Positions 9,841-17,390 of a stretch of 64,000 bases of DNA are shown here, in pieces. Location: positions 19,861 through 83,860 of the forward strand of contig JANSXT010000021.1 of assembly GCA_024742765.1 (NCBI GenBank), given 5' to 3'. Positions within the stretch are counted from its first letter, which is position 1, and every line of letters starts with the position of its first letter. The translations under genes and the position numbers were made by a program. The stretch comes from Phyllobacteriaceae bacterium (lineage in GTDB: Bacteria; Pseudomonadota; Alphaproteobacteria; Rhizobiales; Rhizobiaceae). The notes below the pieces were generated by a model. That model saw only the letters and a list, made by a program, of their open reading frames with translations. It was not told the origin of the DNA and made no database searches.

Positions 9841-11466
9841 TCACCCTTCCCGTGACGCCCGTTCGCGCAGAACGCGCCGCATGATCTTGCCGGTCGTCGT
9901 CACCGGCAGTTCGTCCAGCGCCTCGATCTCGCGCGGATATTCATGCGCCGCAAGCCGCTCCCTGACATGCGCCTGCAGTTCAGCCTCCAGCGCCGCATCG
10001 AGAGCATGGCCGTCGGCCAGGACCACATAAGCCTTGACGATTTCGGTGCGCTCGGCGTCGGGCTTGCCGACCGCGGCGGCCATGCGCACCGCCGGATGGC
10101 GGATAAGGCAATCCTCGATGCCGCCCGGCCCGATGCGGTAACCGGCGGATGTGATCACGTCATCGTCACGGCCGACAAAGCGGATCCAGCCGCCGGGTTC
10201 GCGCAGGCCGACATCGCCCATGACCAGCCAGTCGCTGACGAATTTAGCCGCCGTGGCCTCTGGATTGTTCCAATATTCCAGGAACATGACCGGATCGGGC
10301 CGGCGCACCGCGATCAGCCCCTCTTCGCCCTCGGCGCATTGCGATCCGTCTTCGCGTAACACGGCGACCGTGTGTCCCGGCACGGGCCGGCCCATCACGC
10401 CGGGCTGTGCGTCCATCAGCGCCGAACAGGAGGAGATGACCAGATTGCACTCGGTCTGGCCGTAAAATTCGTTGATCGTTACGCCGAGCACCCGGCGGCC
10501 CCAGTCGATGAGTTCGGCACCGAGCGACTCGCCGCCCGAGCCGACCGTGCGCAGGGCGAGCGGCGGCGGCGGCGCCTCGGGGCATGCCGCGCGCATCATT
10601 TTCAGCGCCGTCGGCGGCAGGAAGGCGTTGGTGACCTTGCGCCGCGCCATGAGTTCGAAGGCGTCTTCCGCGGTGAACTTGTCGAAACGCCGGGCGACCA
10701 CGGGTACGCCATGGAACAGCGCCGGCAGGAGCACGTCGAGCAGCCCGCCGATCCACGCCCAGTCCGCGGGTGTCCAGATCACATCGCCGGGTTGCGGGAA
10801 GAACTCGTGGTGCATCTCGACGCCGGGCAGATGGCCGAGCAGCACCCGGTGGGCATGCAGCGCGCCCTTGGGCGCCCCGGTCGTGCCGGATGTGTAGATG
10901 ATCAGCGCCGGATCGTCGGCGGCCGTGTCGACGGGCTCGAAATCGGAAGGCTGATCGGCCAGCAGCGTATGCAGATCACCTGTTCCGAGATCGTCGTGTG
11001 CGCCATCGACCGTCAGGATGCACAGGCCGTCCTGCGCTGCCGTGCTCATCGCGCGCAATTTCGCGGCGCCTTCCCGGTTGGTGATCACATGGCTGATGCC
11101 GGCATCAACGATCCGGTGTTCGAGCGCGTCGGGTCCGAACAGGACGAAGAGCGGCACGGCGATGGCGCCCATCTTGTAGATGGCGATGTGGCCGGCGGCG
11201 GTCTCGACCGTTTGCGGCAGCAGGACGCCAACCCGGTCGCCGGCCGAAACGCCCATTGTGGCCAGCAGACTGGCCATGCGGTTCGACAGGTCCTGCAATT
11301 CGCCGAAGCTGACGGTGCGGTCCTCATCGTCGACGATCAGCGCCGTGCGGTCCGGTTCGGTCTCCGCCCAGCGGTCGCAGCACGCCGCGCCCATGTTGAA
11401 GCGCTTCGGAACGTCCCAACGAAACCGGTCCAGCAGTTCCCCATAGCTTGCCGCGTCGGGCAGCAT
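9841..11466 (-). CDS. AMP-dependent acyl-CoA synthetase
   Basis: A 541-residue member of the ANL superfamily. The AMP-binding loop IIYTSGTTGAPKGA and the later motif EFYGQTECN are clear, as is the C-terminal catalytic lysine region TTGKIMRR. The family makes acyl-CoA from a carboxylic acid, ATP and CoA. Its place in the leucine cluster suggests a short or branched acid (for example isovalerate, or acetoacetate), but the sequence does not decide. Its ATG overlaps the mccA stop codon by one base (TGATG), so the two are translationally coupled. Confidence 0.88.
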   Translation of the reverse strand: MLPDAASYGELLDRFRWDVPKRFNMGAACCDRWAETEPDRTALIVDDEDRTVSFGELQDLSNRMASLLATMGVSAGDRVGVLLPQTVETAAGHIAIYKMGAIAVPLFVLFGPDALEHRIVDAGISHVITNREGAAKLRAMSTAAQDGLCILTVDGAHDDLGTGDLHTLLADQPSDFEPVDTAADDPALIIYTSGTTGAPKGALHAHRVLLGHLPGVEMHHEFFPQPGDVIWTPADWAWIGGLLDVLLPALFHGVPVVARRFDKFTAEDAFELMARRKVTNAFLPPTALKMMRAACPEAPPPPLALRTVGSGGESLGAELIDWGRRVLGVTINEFYGQTECNLVISSCSALMDAQPGVMGRPVPGHTVAVLREDGSQCAEGEEGLIAVRRPDPVMFLEYWNNPEATAAKFVSDWLVMGDVGLREPGGWIRFVGRDDDVITSAGYRIGPGGIEDCLIRHPAVRMAAAVGKPDAERTEIVKAYVVLADGHALDAALEAELQAHVRERLAAHEYPREIEALDELPVTTTGKIMRRVLRERASREG

Positions 11467-13433
11467 CAGCCCTCCTCCGGCTCAAGCGCGATCAGCACCG
11501 CCCCGCCCTCGATCGCGGCGCCCGGCTCGCCATGGATCGCGGCAATCACGCCGTCGCGCGGCGCGGTCAGCGGATGCTCCATCTTCATCGCCTCGACCAC
11601 GGCCAGACGGTCGCCGGCGGACACGCTCTGGCCGGCCTTGACATCGATCAGCCGGACGATGCCGGTCATCGGCGCGGTGACGGCATCGCCGCTGGCGCCC
11701 GCATCGGCGGCACCGGCCAGCGGATCGGGAATTGCGAACGCGTGCAATGCGCCGTCCAACAGCACCGAGACATTCGCCGTCCCGGCGGTCCGGTAGCGGA
11801 CCACGCCCGCCTTGAAGCTCAAGCTGCCCGAATTGCCGCCGAAAGTGGTCGCATCACGGCTTAAATTGTCCAGCAGCAGGGGCGTTTCGCCCTCCAGCGT
11901 CACGCTGCCCGACCCATTCAGGACAAGCCGCCGCTCGATCAGACTGTCGCCGTGCATCAGCCGCACCTGATGGCTGGCCTCGCCCCAGAGCCGCCAGCCG
12001 AGGCGCGGATCGGCCGGGTCGAGATCGAGCGCGGCGATGGCCGCCAGCGCGATAACAATGTCGGACGGCTCGGGAGACGCGGTCAGCATGTCGAGATCGC
12101 GATCGATCAGGCCGGTATCGACTGCGCCAGCGGCAAACCCTTCATGCGCGGCGAGCGCCGCCAGAAACGCCCGGTTTGTGACCGTGCCGGCGACGTGCGT
12201 GTCGGCGAGCGCGGTGCGCAGCCGGCCGAGCGCTTCGTCGCGCGTTTCGCCATGGTTGATCAGCTTGGCGATCATCGGATCGTAGAATGGCGTGATCGCG
12301 TCGCCGGTCCGCACACCGGTGTCGATGCGCGCGTTCCCGAATTCCAGATGGGCGAGCGTTCCGGTCTGCGGCAGGAAACCGTTCGCCGGGTCTTCCGCAT
12401 AAAGCCGCGCCTCGAATGCGTGGCCTTCCAGCACGATCTTGTCCTGCGAGAGGGGCAGTTTCTCGCCCGCCGCAACGCGCAACTGCCATTCGACCAGATC
12501 AAGGCCGGTGACCGCCTCGGTCACCGGATGCTCGACCTGAAGGCGCGTGTTCATCTCCATGAACCAGAACCCGTCCGGCCTCAGCGGTCCCGAGCCATCG
12601 GCGATGAATTCGACCGTGCCCGCGCCCTGATAGTCGATCGCCTCGGCGGCGCGGACCGCCGCACCGGTCATCGCCGCGCGCACCTCTTCGGCCATGCCCG
12701 GCGCGGGCGCCTCCTCGATCACCTTCTGGTGGCGCCGTTGCAGCGAGCAATCGCGCTCAAAAAGGTGCACGACATTGCCGTGCGCGTCACCGAACACCTG
12801 CACCTCGATATGGCGCGGCGCGGAAACATATTTCTCAATCAGCACGGCGTCGTCGCCGAACGCGTTCTGTGCCTCGCGCCGGCAGCTTTCGAGCGCGGCC
12901 TGAAAATCCTCGGCGCGCTCGACCTTGCGCATGCCCTTGCCGCCGCCGCCGGCGCGCGCCTTGATCAGCACCGGGTAGCCGATCTGATCGGCTTCGCCGG
13001 CGAGGAAATCGGCCTCCTGATTGTCGCCGTGATAGCCGGGCACGACCGGCACACCGGCCTTGTCCATCAACGCCTTGGCGGCGTCCTTGAGACCCATGGC
13101 GCGGATCGCAGCCGCCGACGGGCCGACGAAGATCAGCCCGGCCGCCTCGACCGCGTCAACGAAGGCCGGGTTCTCCGACAGGAACCCGTAGCCCGGATGG
13201 ATGGCGTCGGCGCCGCTCGCCTTCGCCGCTTCGATGATCGCGTCAATGTTCAGATAGCTGTCGGCGGCCGGCGCCGGGCCGATCCGTACCGCCTCGTCGG
13301 CCATGTCGACATGCAGTGCATGCGCGTCGGCGTCCGAATGGATCGCAACGGTGGAAATGCCCATGCGATTGGCAGTCCGGATGATGCGGCAGGCAATCTC
13401 GCCGCGATTGGCGATGAGGACACGGGTGATCAT
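11466..13433 (-). CDS. mccA: Methylcrotonyl-CoA carboxylase alpha subunit (biotin carboxylase + BCCP)
   Basis: 655 residues. An N-terminal biotin carboxylase domain begins ITRVLIANRGEIACRI and carries the ATP-grasp GGGGKGM loop. A middle BT-type domain follows, and a C-terminal biotinyl domain has the carboxylation lysine K617 in EAMKMEH. It carboxylates biotin for MccB in the third step of leucine catabolism. Propionyl-CoA carboxylase alpha is the main alternative, but the neighbouring ivd and mccB decide for methylcrotonyl-CoA. A strong repeat structure lies only 12 bases upstream of its start. Confidence 0.92.
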   Translation of the reverse strand: MITRVLIANRGEIACRIIRTANRMGISTVAIHSDADAHALHVDMADEAVRIGPAPAADSYLNIDAIIEAAKASGADAIHPGYGFLSENPAFVDAVEAAGLIFVGPSAAAIRAMGLKDAAKALMDKAGVPVVPGYHGDNQEADFLAGEADQIGYPVLIKARAGGGGKGMRKVERAEDFQAALESCRREAQNAFGDDAVLIEKYVSAPRHIEVQVFGDAHGNVVHLFERDCSLQRRHQKVIEEAPAPGMAEEVRAAMTGAAVRAAEAIDYQGAGTVEFIADGSGPLRPDGFWFMEMNTRLQVEHPVTEAVTGLDLVEWQLRVAAGEKLPLSQDKIVLEGHAFEARLYAEDPANGFLPQTGTLAHLEFGNARIDTGVRTGDAITPFYDPMIAKLINHGETRDEALGRLRTALADTHVAGTVTNRAFLAALAAHEGFAAGAVDTGLIDRDLDMLTASPEPSDIVIALAAIAALDLDPADPRLGWRLWGEASHQVRLMHGDSLIERRLVLNGSGSVTLEGETPLLLDNLSRDATTFGGNSGSLSFKAGVVRYRTAGTANVSVLLDGALHAFAIPDPLAGAADAGASGDAVTAPMTGIVRLIDVKAGQSVSAGDRLAVVEAMKMEHPLTAPRDGVIAAIHGEPGAAIEGGAVLIALEPEEG

Positions 13434-13444
13434 CCCAGAGCGCC

Positions 13445-13477
13445 GTCATCCTCGGGCTTGACCCAAGGATCCATTCC
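13445..13477 (+). repeat. Palindromic repeat, left arm of an inverted pair
   Basis: A 33-base sequence that matches the copy at 13553-13585 in inverted orientation with one mismatch. The core is itself partly palindromic (ATCCTCGGG...CCCAAGGAT). Repeats with this GGATCCTCGGG / CCCGAGGATGAC composition are familiar dispersed elements in alphaproteobacterial genomes. It lies between mccB and mccA, ending 12 bases before the mccA start. Confidence 0.85.
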
Positions 13478-13552
13478 AGAGGCCGTTCCGCCTGCTATCG
13501 CCATCAAATCATGCATCTTCTGTCAGCGCCTCGTCCCCAAATCTGGCATCTC

Positions 13553-13585
13553 GGAATGGATCCTCGGGTCAAGCCCGAGGATGAC
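13553..13585 (-). repeat. Palindromic repeat, right arm of an inverted pair
   Basis: Inverted partner of 13445-13477 (32 of 33 bases complementary), with 75 bases between the arms. It starts 17 bases after the mccB stop codon on the transcribed strand. A transcript across the region could fold into a 33-bp stem. The whole 141-base unit looks like a small MITE-like or REP-doublet element inside the operon. Confidence 0.85.
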
Positions 13586-13601
13586 GCGGCCCGCCGCCGC
13601 G

Positions 13602-15155
13602 TCACATCCGGAAAACGCCGAATTTCGTCTCCTGCATCGGTGCGTTAAGCGCGGCGCGCAAACTCAATGCCACCACATGGCGGGTCGTGCGTGGGTCGAT
13701 GATGCCGTCGTCCCACAGCCGCGCCGATGCATAAAAGGGATGCGACTGCTCCTCGAAAAGGTCGAGCGTCGGCTGCTTGAACGCCGCTTCCTCCTCCGCG
13801 CTCCAGGTGCCGCCCTTGCCCTCGATGCCCGCACGCTTCACCGTCGCCAGCACGCCCGCTGCCTGCGCACCGCCCATCACGGCGATGCGCGCGTTCGGCC
13901 ACATCCACAAAAAGCGCGGTCCGTAAGCGCGGCCGCACATGCCGTAATTGCCGGCGCCGTATGAGCCACCAATGATCACCGTCACCTTTGGAACAGCGGC
14001 GGTGGAGACCGCCTGCACCAGCTTGGCGCCGTCCTTGGCGATGCCGCCGGCCTCATATTTCGATCCGACCATGAAGCCGGTAATGTTCTGCAGGAACAGA
14101 AGCGGGATTTTCCGCTGGCAGCACAATTCGATGAAGTGCGCGCCCTTGAGCGAACTCTCCGAGAACAGGACGCCATTGTTGGCGATGATGCCGACAGGCA
14201 CGCCGTCGACATGGGCGAAACCGGTGACGAGCGTCGTGCCGTAGCGCGGCTTGAACTCGGCGAAGTCCGACCTGTCGACGATCCGAGCGATCACATCGCG
14301 CACGTCATAGGGCGTCTTCGGATCGTCCGGGATCAGATCGAGCAGCGTATCGGGATCGTAAGCCGGGGCTTTCGCTTGACCGATGGGAATGGCCGGTTCG
14401 GGCGCCGGGCCAAGATCGGCGACGATCTGGCGGGCGAGCGCCAGCGCGTGATGGTCATCGTCGGCCAGATAGTCGGCGACGCCCGACAGGCGCGTGTGCG
14501 TGTCGCCGCCGCCGAGCGTTTCGGCATCGACGACCTCGCCAGTGGCTTCTTTCACGAGTGGCGGACCCGCCAGAAAGATCGTGCCCTGCTCCCTGACAAT
14601 GATGGTCTGGTCGCTCATCGCCGGCACATAGGCGCCGCCGGCCGTGCACGAGCCCATCACCACGGCGATCTGGGCAATGCCAGCCGCGCTCATGCGGGCC
14701 TGATTGTAGAAGATGCGGCCGAAATGGTCCCGGTCGGGAAAGACCTCGTCCTGGTTGGGCAGGTTGGCGCCGCCCGAATCCACCAGATAGAGACACGGCA
14801 GCCGGTTCTCGGCGGCGATTTCCTGCGCGCGCAGATGCTTCTTAACGGTCAGCGGAAAATAAGTGCCGCCCTTCACCGTTGCGTCGTTGCAGACGATCAT
14901 GCAGTCGCGGCCCGACACCTTGCCGACGCCGGCGATCACGCCGGCGGCGGGGATGTCTTCCGCATAGACGCCGCGCGCGGCGAAAAGACCGATCTCGAGA
15001 AAGGCCGCGCCGGGATCAAGCAGCCCCTGCACGCGGTCGCGCGGCAGCAGCTTGCCGCGTTTGAGATGGCGATCCCGCGAGGCTTCCGACCCGCCGGCCA
15101 TGATGCGGGCGGCTTCGGCGGCGGTCTGTTCGGTTTGGGTGCGGAGGCTGCTCAC
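13602..15155 (-). CDS. mccB: Methylcrotonyl-CoA carboxylase beta subunit (short N-terminus)
   Basis: A 517-residue carboxyltransferase subunit. It has the [10 protein letters not shown] block, the acyl-CoA binding [15 protein letters not shown] block and the [15 protein letters not shown] block typical of MccB. With MccA it carboxylates 3-methylcrotonyl-CoA. I place the start at GTG 15155: it overlaps the vapC stop as GTGA and has GAGGTG just upstream, and the longer frame upstream has no MccB similarity. With this start only about 31 residues precede RGKLLP, versus about 50 in LiuB of Pseudomonas as I recall it, so the N-terminus seems shortened by the neighbouring toxin gene. Confidence 0.9.
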   Translation of the reverse strand: MSSLRTQTEQTAAEAARIMAGGSEASRDRHLKRGKLLPRDRVQGLLDPGAAFLEIGLFAARGVYAEDIPAAGVIAGVGKVSGRDCMIVCNDATVKGGTYFPLTVKKHLRAQEIAAENRLPCLYLVDSGGANLPNQDEVFPDRDHFGRIFYNQARMSAAGIAQIAVVMGSCTAGGAYVPAMSDQTIIVREQGTIFLAGPPLVKEATGEVVDAETLGGGDTHTRLSGVADYLADDDHHALALARQIVADLGPAPEPAIPIGQAKAPAYDPDTLLDLIPDDPKTPYDVRDVIARIVDRSDFAEFKPRYGTTLVTGFAHVDGVPVGIIANNGVLFSESSLKGAHFIELCCQRKIPLLFLQNITGFMVGSKYEAGGIAKDGAKLVQAVSTAAVPKVTVIIGGSYGAGNYGMCGRAYGPRFLWMWPNARIAVMGGAQAAGVLATVKRAGIEGKGGTWSAEEEAAFKQPTLDLFEEQSHPFYASARLWDDGIIDPRTTRHVVALSLRAALNAPMQETKFGVFRM

Positions 15156-15532
15156 CGGATCACCTCGACTGTGACGCCCGTATCCAGATCGGCCCAGGAA
15201 CGGTCGGCTGTCACCGCCGTTGCGTCCGTCGCCTTTGCCAGCGCCAGACAGGCACGGTCGGCGAGCGACAGGCCCTTCGGGCGGGTCGGCACGCGCAGCC
15301 CAACCGCAATCCGGCTTTGCCTCTGGTCGAAGGCGACCACCGACAGGCGCAGCGCATTGATGATCACGTCGAGATCGTCGTCCGGCACGCCCCGGTCGGT
15401 CAGTTTCGTGCCCACTTCGCACAGATTGACCGTCGAAACGAGCGCGCCGTCCAGCATGGGCCCGACCTTGTCGCCACCGGGCTCAGCGTTCAGATGGGCG
15501 ATGATCGCGGACGCATCGAGCACGATGGCCAT
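15152..15532 (-). CDS. vapC: PIN-domain toxin, VapC-like ribonuclease
   Basis: A 126-residue PIN domain. The acidic metal-binding residues are in place: D6 (LDASA), E39 (NLCEVGTKL), D92 (LSLADRACL) and D110 (TADRSW). VapC toxins are Mg-dependent RNases that cut tRNA or rRNA when freed from the antitoxin. The start overlaps the antitoxin stop (TGATG), and the stop overlaps the mccB start (GTGA). The toxin is therefore coupled on both sides, an unusual setting inside a catabolic operon. Confidence 0.9.
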   Translation of the reverse strand: MAIVLDASAIIAHLNAEPGGDKVGPMLDGALVSTVNLCEVGTKLTDRGVPDDDLDVIINALRLSVVAFDQRQSRIAVGLRVPTRPKGLSLADRACLALAKATDATAVTADRSWADLDTGVTVEVIR

Positions 15533-16131
15533 CAGGCGCCGTCCCGCACTGCGTCCGCATGCCGGTCGGCGATCAGCTCATCGACCAGGCTGACGCCTTC
15601 GGGCACATATTGGCGCACGATCGCGCGTGCGCGTTCCAGTTCACCCGCCCGGGTCCGCATCACCAGTGCGCCCTCCTCGATCGAAAGGCTCACCTCGTCG
15701 CCCTCGCCGATCGCCAGCCGCTCGCGCAGTTCGGCGGGAATGACGAGCCGGCCGGCCGCGCCGATGGTCGCCGTGACGGGCGCCGGGGGCTTGTCGTCTG
15801 CGCCCGATTGCGCCCTGTCGGCGGAGAGGACGTTGTAGGCATGCTGGTAACGGATGCCGAGGCTGCGCGCGATATCGGCTGTCGCATAACCGGCCGCGGC
15901 CAGAAGCCGGATCTTGTCGGACTTGGTGGAAGGCAACGGCACGTCCATTTGCTCCAATGTCCGTTTGAGCTGCCCTTGCGGCAATTCGTCGAGCGCCTTG
16001 CGCAGCCGCTCGGCCGGCAAATCATCGAACGCCTTGCGCAATTGTTCGGACGGCAGCGCGTCCAGTTGGCGCTTCAGACTGTCAACCGACCGTTCCGTTG
16101 CGCCAACCGCGCGCCGCAGATCATGGTTCAT
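15532..16131 (-). CDS. AbrB/MazE-type antitoxin with N-terminal repeats and HTH
   Basis: 199 residues, long for an antitoxin. Residues 24-59 are three exact-period 12-residue repeats of the form D-x-L-P-x-x-x-L-(R/K)-(R/K)-(A/T)-(F/L). Residues 73-102 look like a helix-turn-helix (GYATADIARSLGIRYQHAYN). Residues 118-160 are a SpoVT/AbrB swapped-hairpin domain (GRLVIPAELRERLAIGEGDEV). The C-terminal tail would be the toxin-binding part. A GGAG site precedes ATG 16131. It should neutralise the PIN toxin and repress the promoter in 16132-16203; the role of the repeats is unknown. Confidence 0.85.
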   Translation of the reverse strand: MNHDLRRAVGATERSVDSLKRQLDALPSEQLRKAFDDLPAERLRKALDELPQGQLKRTLEQMDVPLPSTKSDKIRLLAAAGYATADIARSLGIRYQHAYNVLSADRAQSGADDKPPAPVTATIGAAGRLVIPAELRERLAIGEGDEVSLSIEEGALVMRTRAGELERARAIVRQYVPEGVSLVDELIADRHADAVRDGA

Positions 16132-16203
16132 GACACATCTCCATCAAACGTGTCGTACAATGTCATGTTACAATTTATTTTGTCAACAGTCACAAACTAT
16201 CAA
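16132..16203 (-). promoter_or_regulatory. AT-rich promoter/operator region of the toxin-antitoxin pair
   Basis: The 72 bases between ivd and the antitoxin gene are strikingly AT-rich for this genome. On the minus strand a consensus -35 TTGACA (16186-16181) is followed by AT-rich DNA. Two TGT...ACA dyads follow (TGTAACATGACA, and TGTACGACA at 16159-16151) close to the start codon, the kind of site an AbrB-type antitoxin would bind. No clean -10 hexamer stands out at 17 bases. Confidence 0.5.
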
Positions 16204-17367
16204 TCATGCGGTCTCCGCAAACAGTTCGCGGCCGATCAGCATGCGGCGGATCTCGCTGGTGCCGGCGCCGATCTCATAGAGTTTGGCGTCGCGCAGAAGC
16301 CGCCCGGTCGGATAGTCGTTGATATAGCCGTTGCCGCCAAGGCACTGGATCGCTTCGAGCGCGATTTGCGTCGCCTTTTCAGCGGCATAAAGGATGCAGC
16401 CGGCGGCATCCTTGCGCGTTGTCTCGCCCCGGTCGGCCGCCTGGGCCACCGCATAGACATAGGCGCGGCAGGCGTTCATGACCGTGTACATGTCGGCCAG
16501 CTTGCCCTGCATGAGCTGGAACTCGCCGATCGGTCGGCCGAACTGTTCGCGCTCATGCACATAGGGCATGACGACATCCATGGCCGCCGCCATGATGCCG
16601 AGCGGCCCGCCGGCGAGCACGATACGCTCATAGTCGAGGCCGCTCATCAGCACGTTGACGCCGCGCCCTTCGTCACCCAGCACATTGTCAAACGGCACCT
16701 CGCAATCCTCAAACACCAGTTCAGCCGTGTCCGAGCCGCGCATGCCCAGCTTGTCGAGCTTCTGGGCCGTCGAAAAGCCGTCCATCTGCTTTTCGATCAG
16801 GAAGGCGGTGATACCGCGCGGGCCGGCGTCCGGGTCGGTCTTGGCGTAAACGACCAGCGTGTCGGCGATCGGACCATTGGTGATCCACATCTTGTTGCCG
16901 TTCAGAACATAGCGGTCGTTCTTCTTGTCGGCGCGCAACTTCATGGAGACGACATCGGAACCGGAGCCCGGCTCGCTCATCGCCAGCGCGCCGACCTGTT
17001 CGCCGGAGATCAGGCCAGGCAGATAGCGCGCCTTTTGCGCGTCATTGCCGTTGCGTGCGATCTGGTTGATGCAGAGGTTGGAATGGGCGCCGTAGGACAG
17101 AGCCAGCGAGGCCGAGGCGCGGCTGACCTCTTCCATGGCGACCACATGGGCAAGATAACCCATGCCCGCGCCGCCATCGGCCTCGGGCACGGTGATGCCG
17201 TGCAGACCCAATTCTCCCATTTTTGGCATCAGGTCGCGCGGGAATCGGTTCGTCGCGTCGATCTCAGCGGCGCGCGGGGCAATCTGCTCCTGCGCGAAAC
17301 GGTGCACCATGTCGCGGAGCGCCTCGATCTCCTCGCCGAGCGCGAAATTCATCGTCGCCGTGAACAT
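16204..17367 (-). CDS. ivd: Isovaleryl-CoA dehydrogenase
   Basis: A 387-residue acyl-CoA dehydrogenase. The FAD/substrate blocks [13 protein letters not shown] and WITNGP are present. The catalytic base is predicted to be E247 in [12 protein letters not shown], the internal position characteristic of isovaleryl-CoA dehydrogenases, rather than the C-terminal Glu of short-chain enzymes. It oxidises isovaleryl-CoA to 3-methylcrotonyl-CoA and passes electrons to ETF. It is first of the liu-type genes, 72 bases before the antitoxin. Confidence 0.93.
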   Translation of the reverse strand: MFTATMNFALGEEIEALRDMVHRFAQEQIAPRAAEIDATNRFPRDLMPKMGELGLHGITVPEADGGAGMGYLAHVVAMEEVSRASASLALSYGAHSNLCINQIARNGNDAQKARYLPGLISGEQVGALAMSEPGSGSDVVSMKLRADKKNDRYVLNGNKMWITNGPIADTLVVYAKTDPDAGPRGITAFLIEKQMDGFSTAQKLDKLGMRGSDTAELVFEDCEVPFDNVLGDEGRGVNVLMSGLDYERIVLAGGPLGIMAAAMDVVMPYVHEREQFGRPIGEFQLMQGKLADMYTVMNACRAYVYAVAQAADRGETTRKDAAGCILYAAEKATQIALEAIQCLGGNGYINDYPTGRLLRDAKLYEIGAGTSEIRRMLIGRELFAETA

Positions 17368-17390
17368 GTCCCCTCCCCGTGGTCCCGGTC

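Noticed and set aside
11952..13964. 670-codon open frame opposite mccA
   Set aside because: No recognisable domain and low-complexity composition; mccA on the other strand is certain from its biotin and ATP-grasp motifs.
15156..15422. Upstream extension of the mccB frame
   Set aside because: It lies inside vapC in another frame, reads as Arg/Gly-rich noise, and GTG 15155 has a ribosome site and stop-start overlap.
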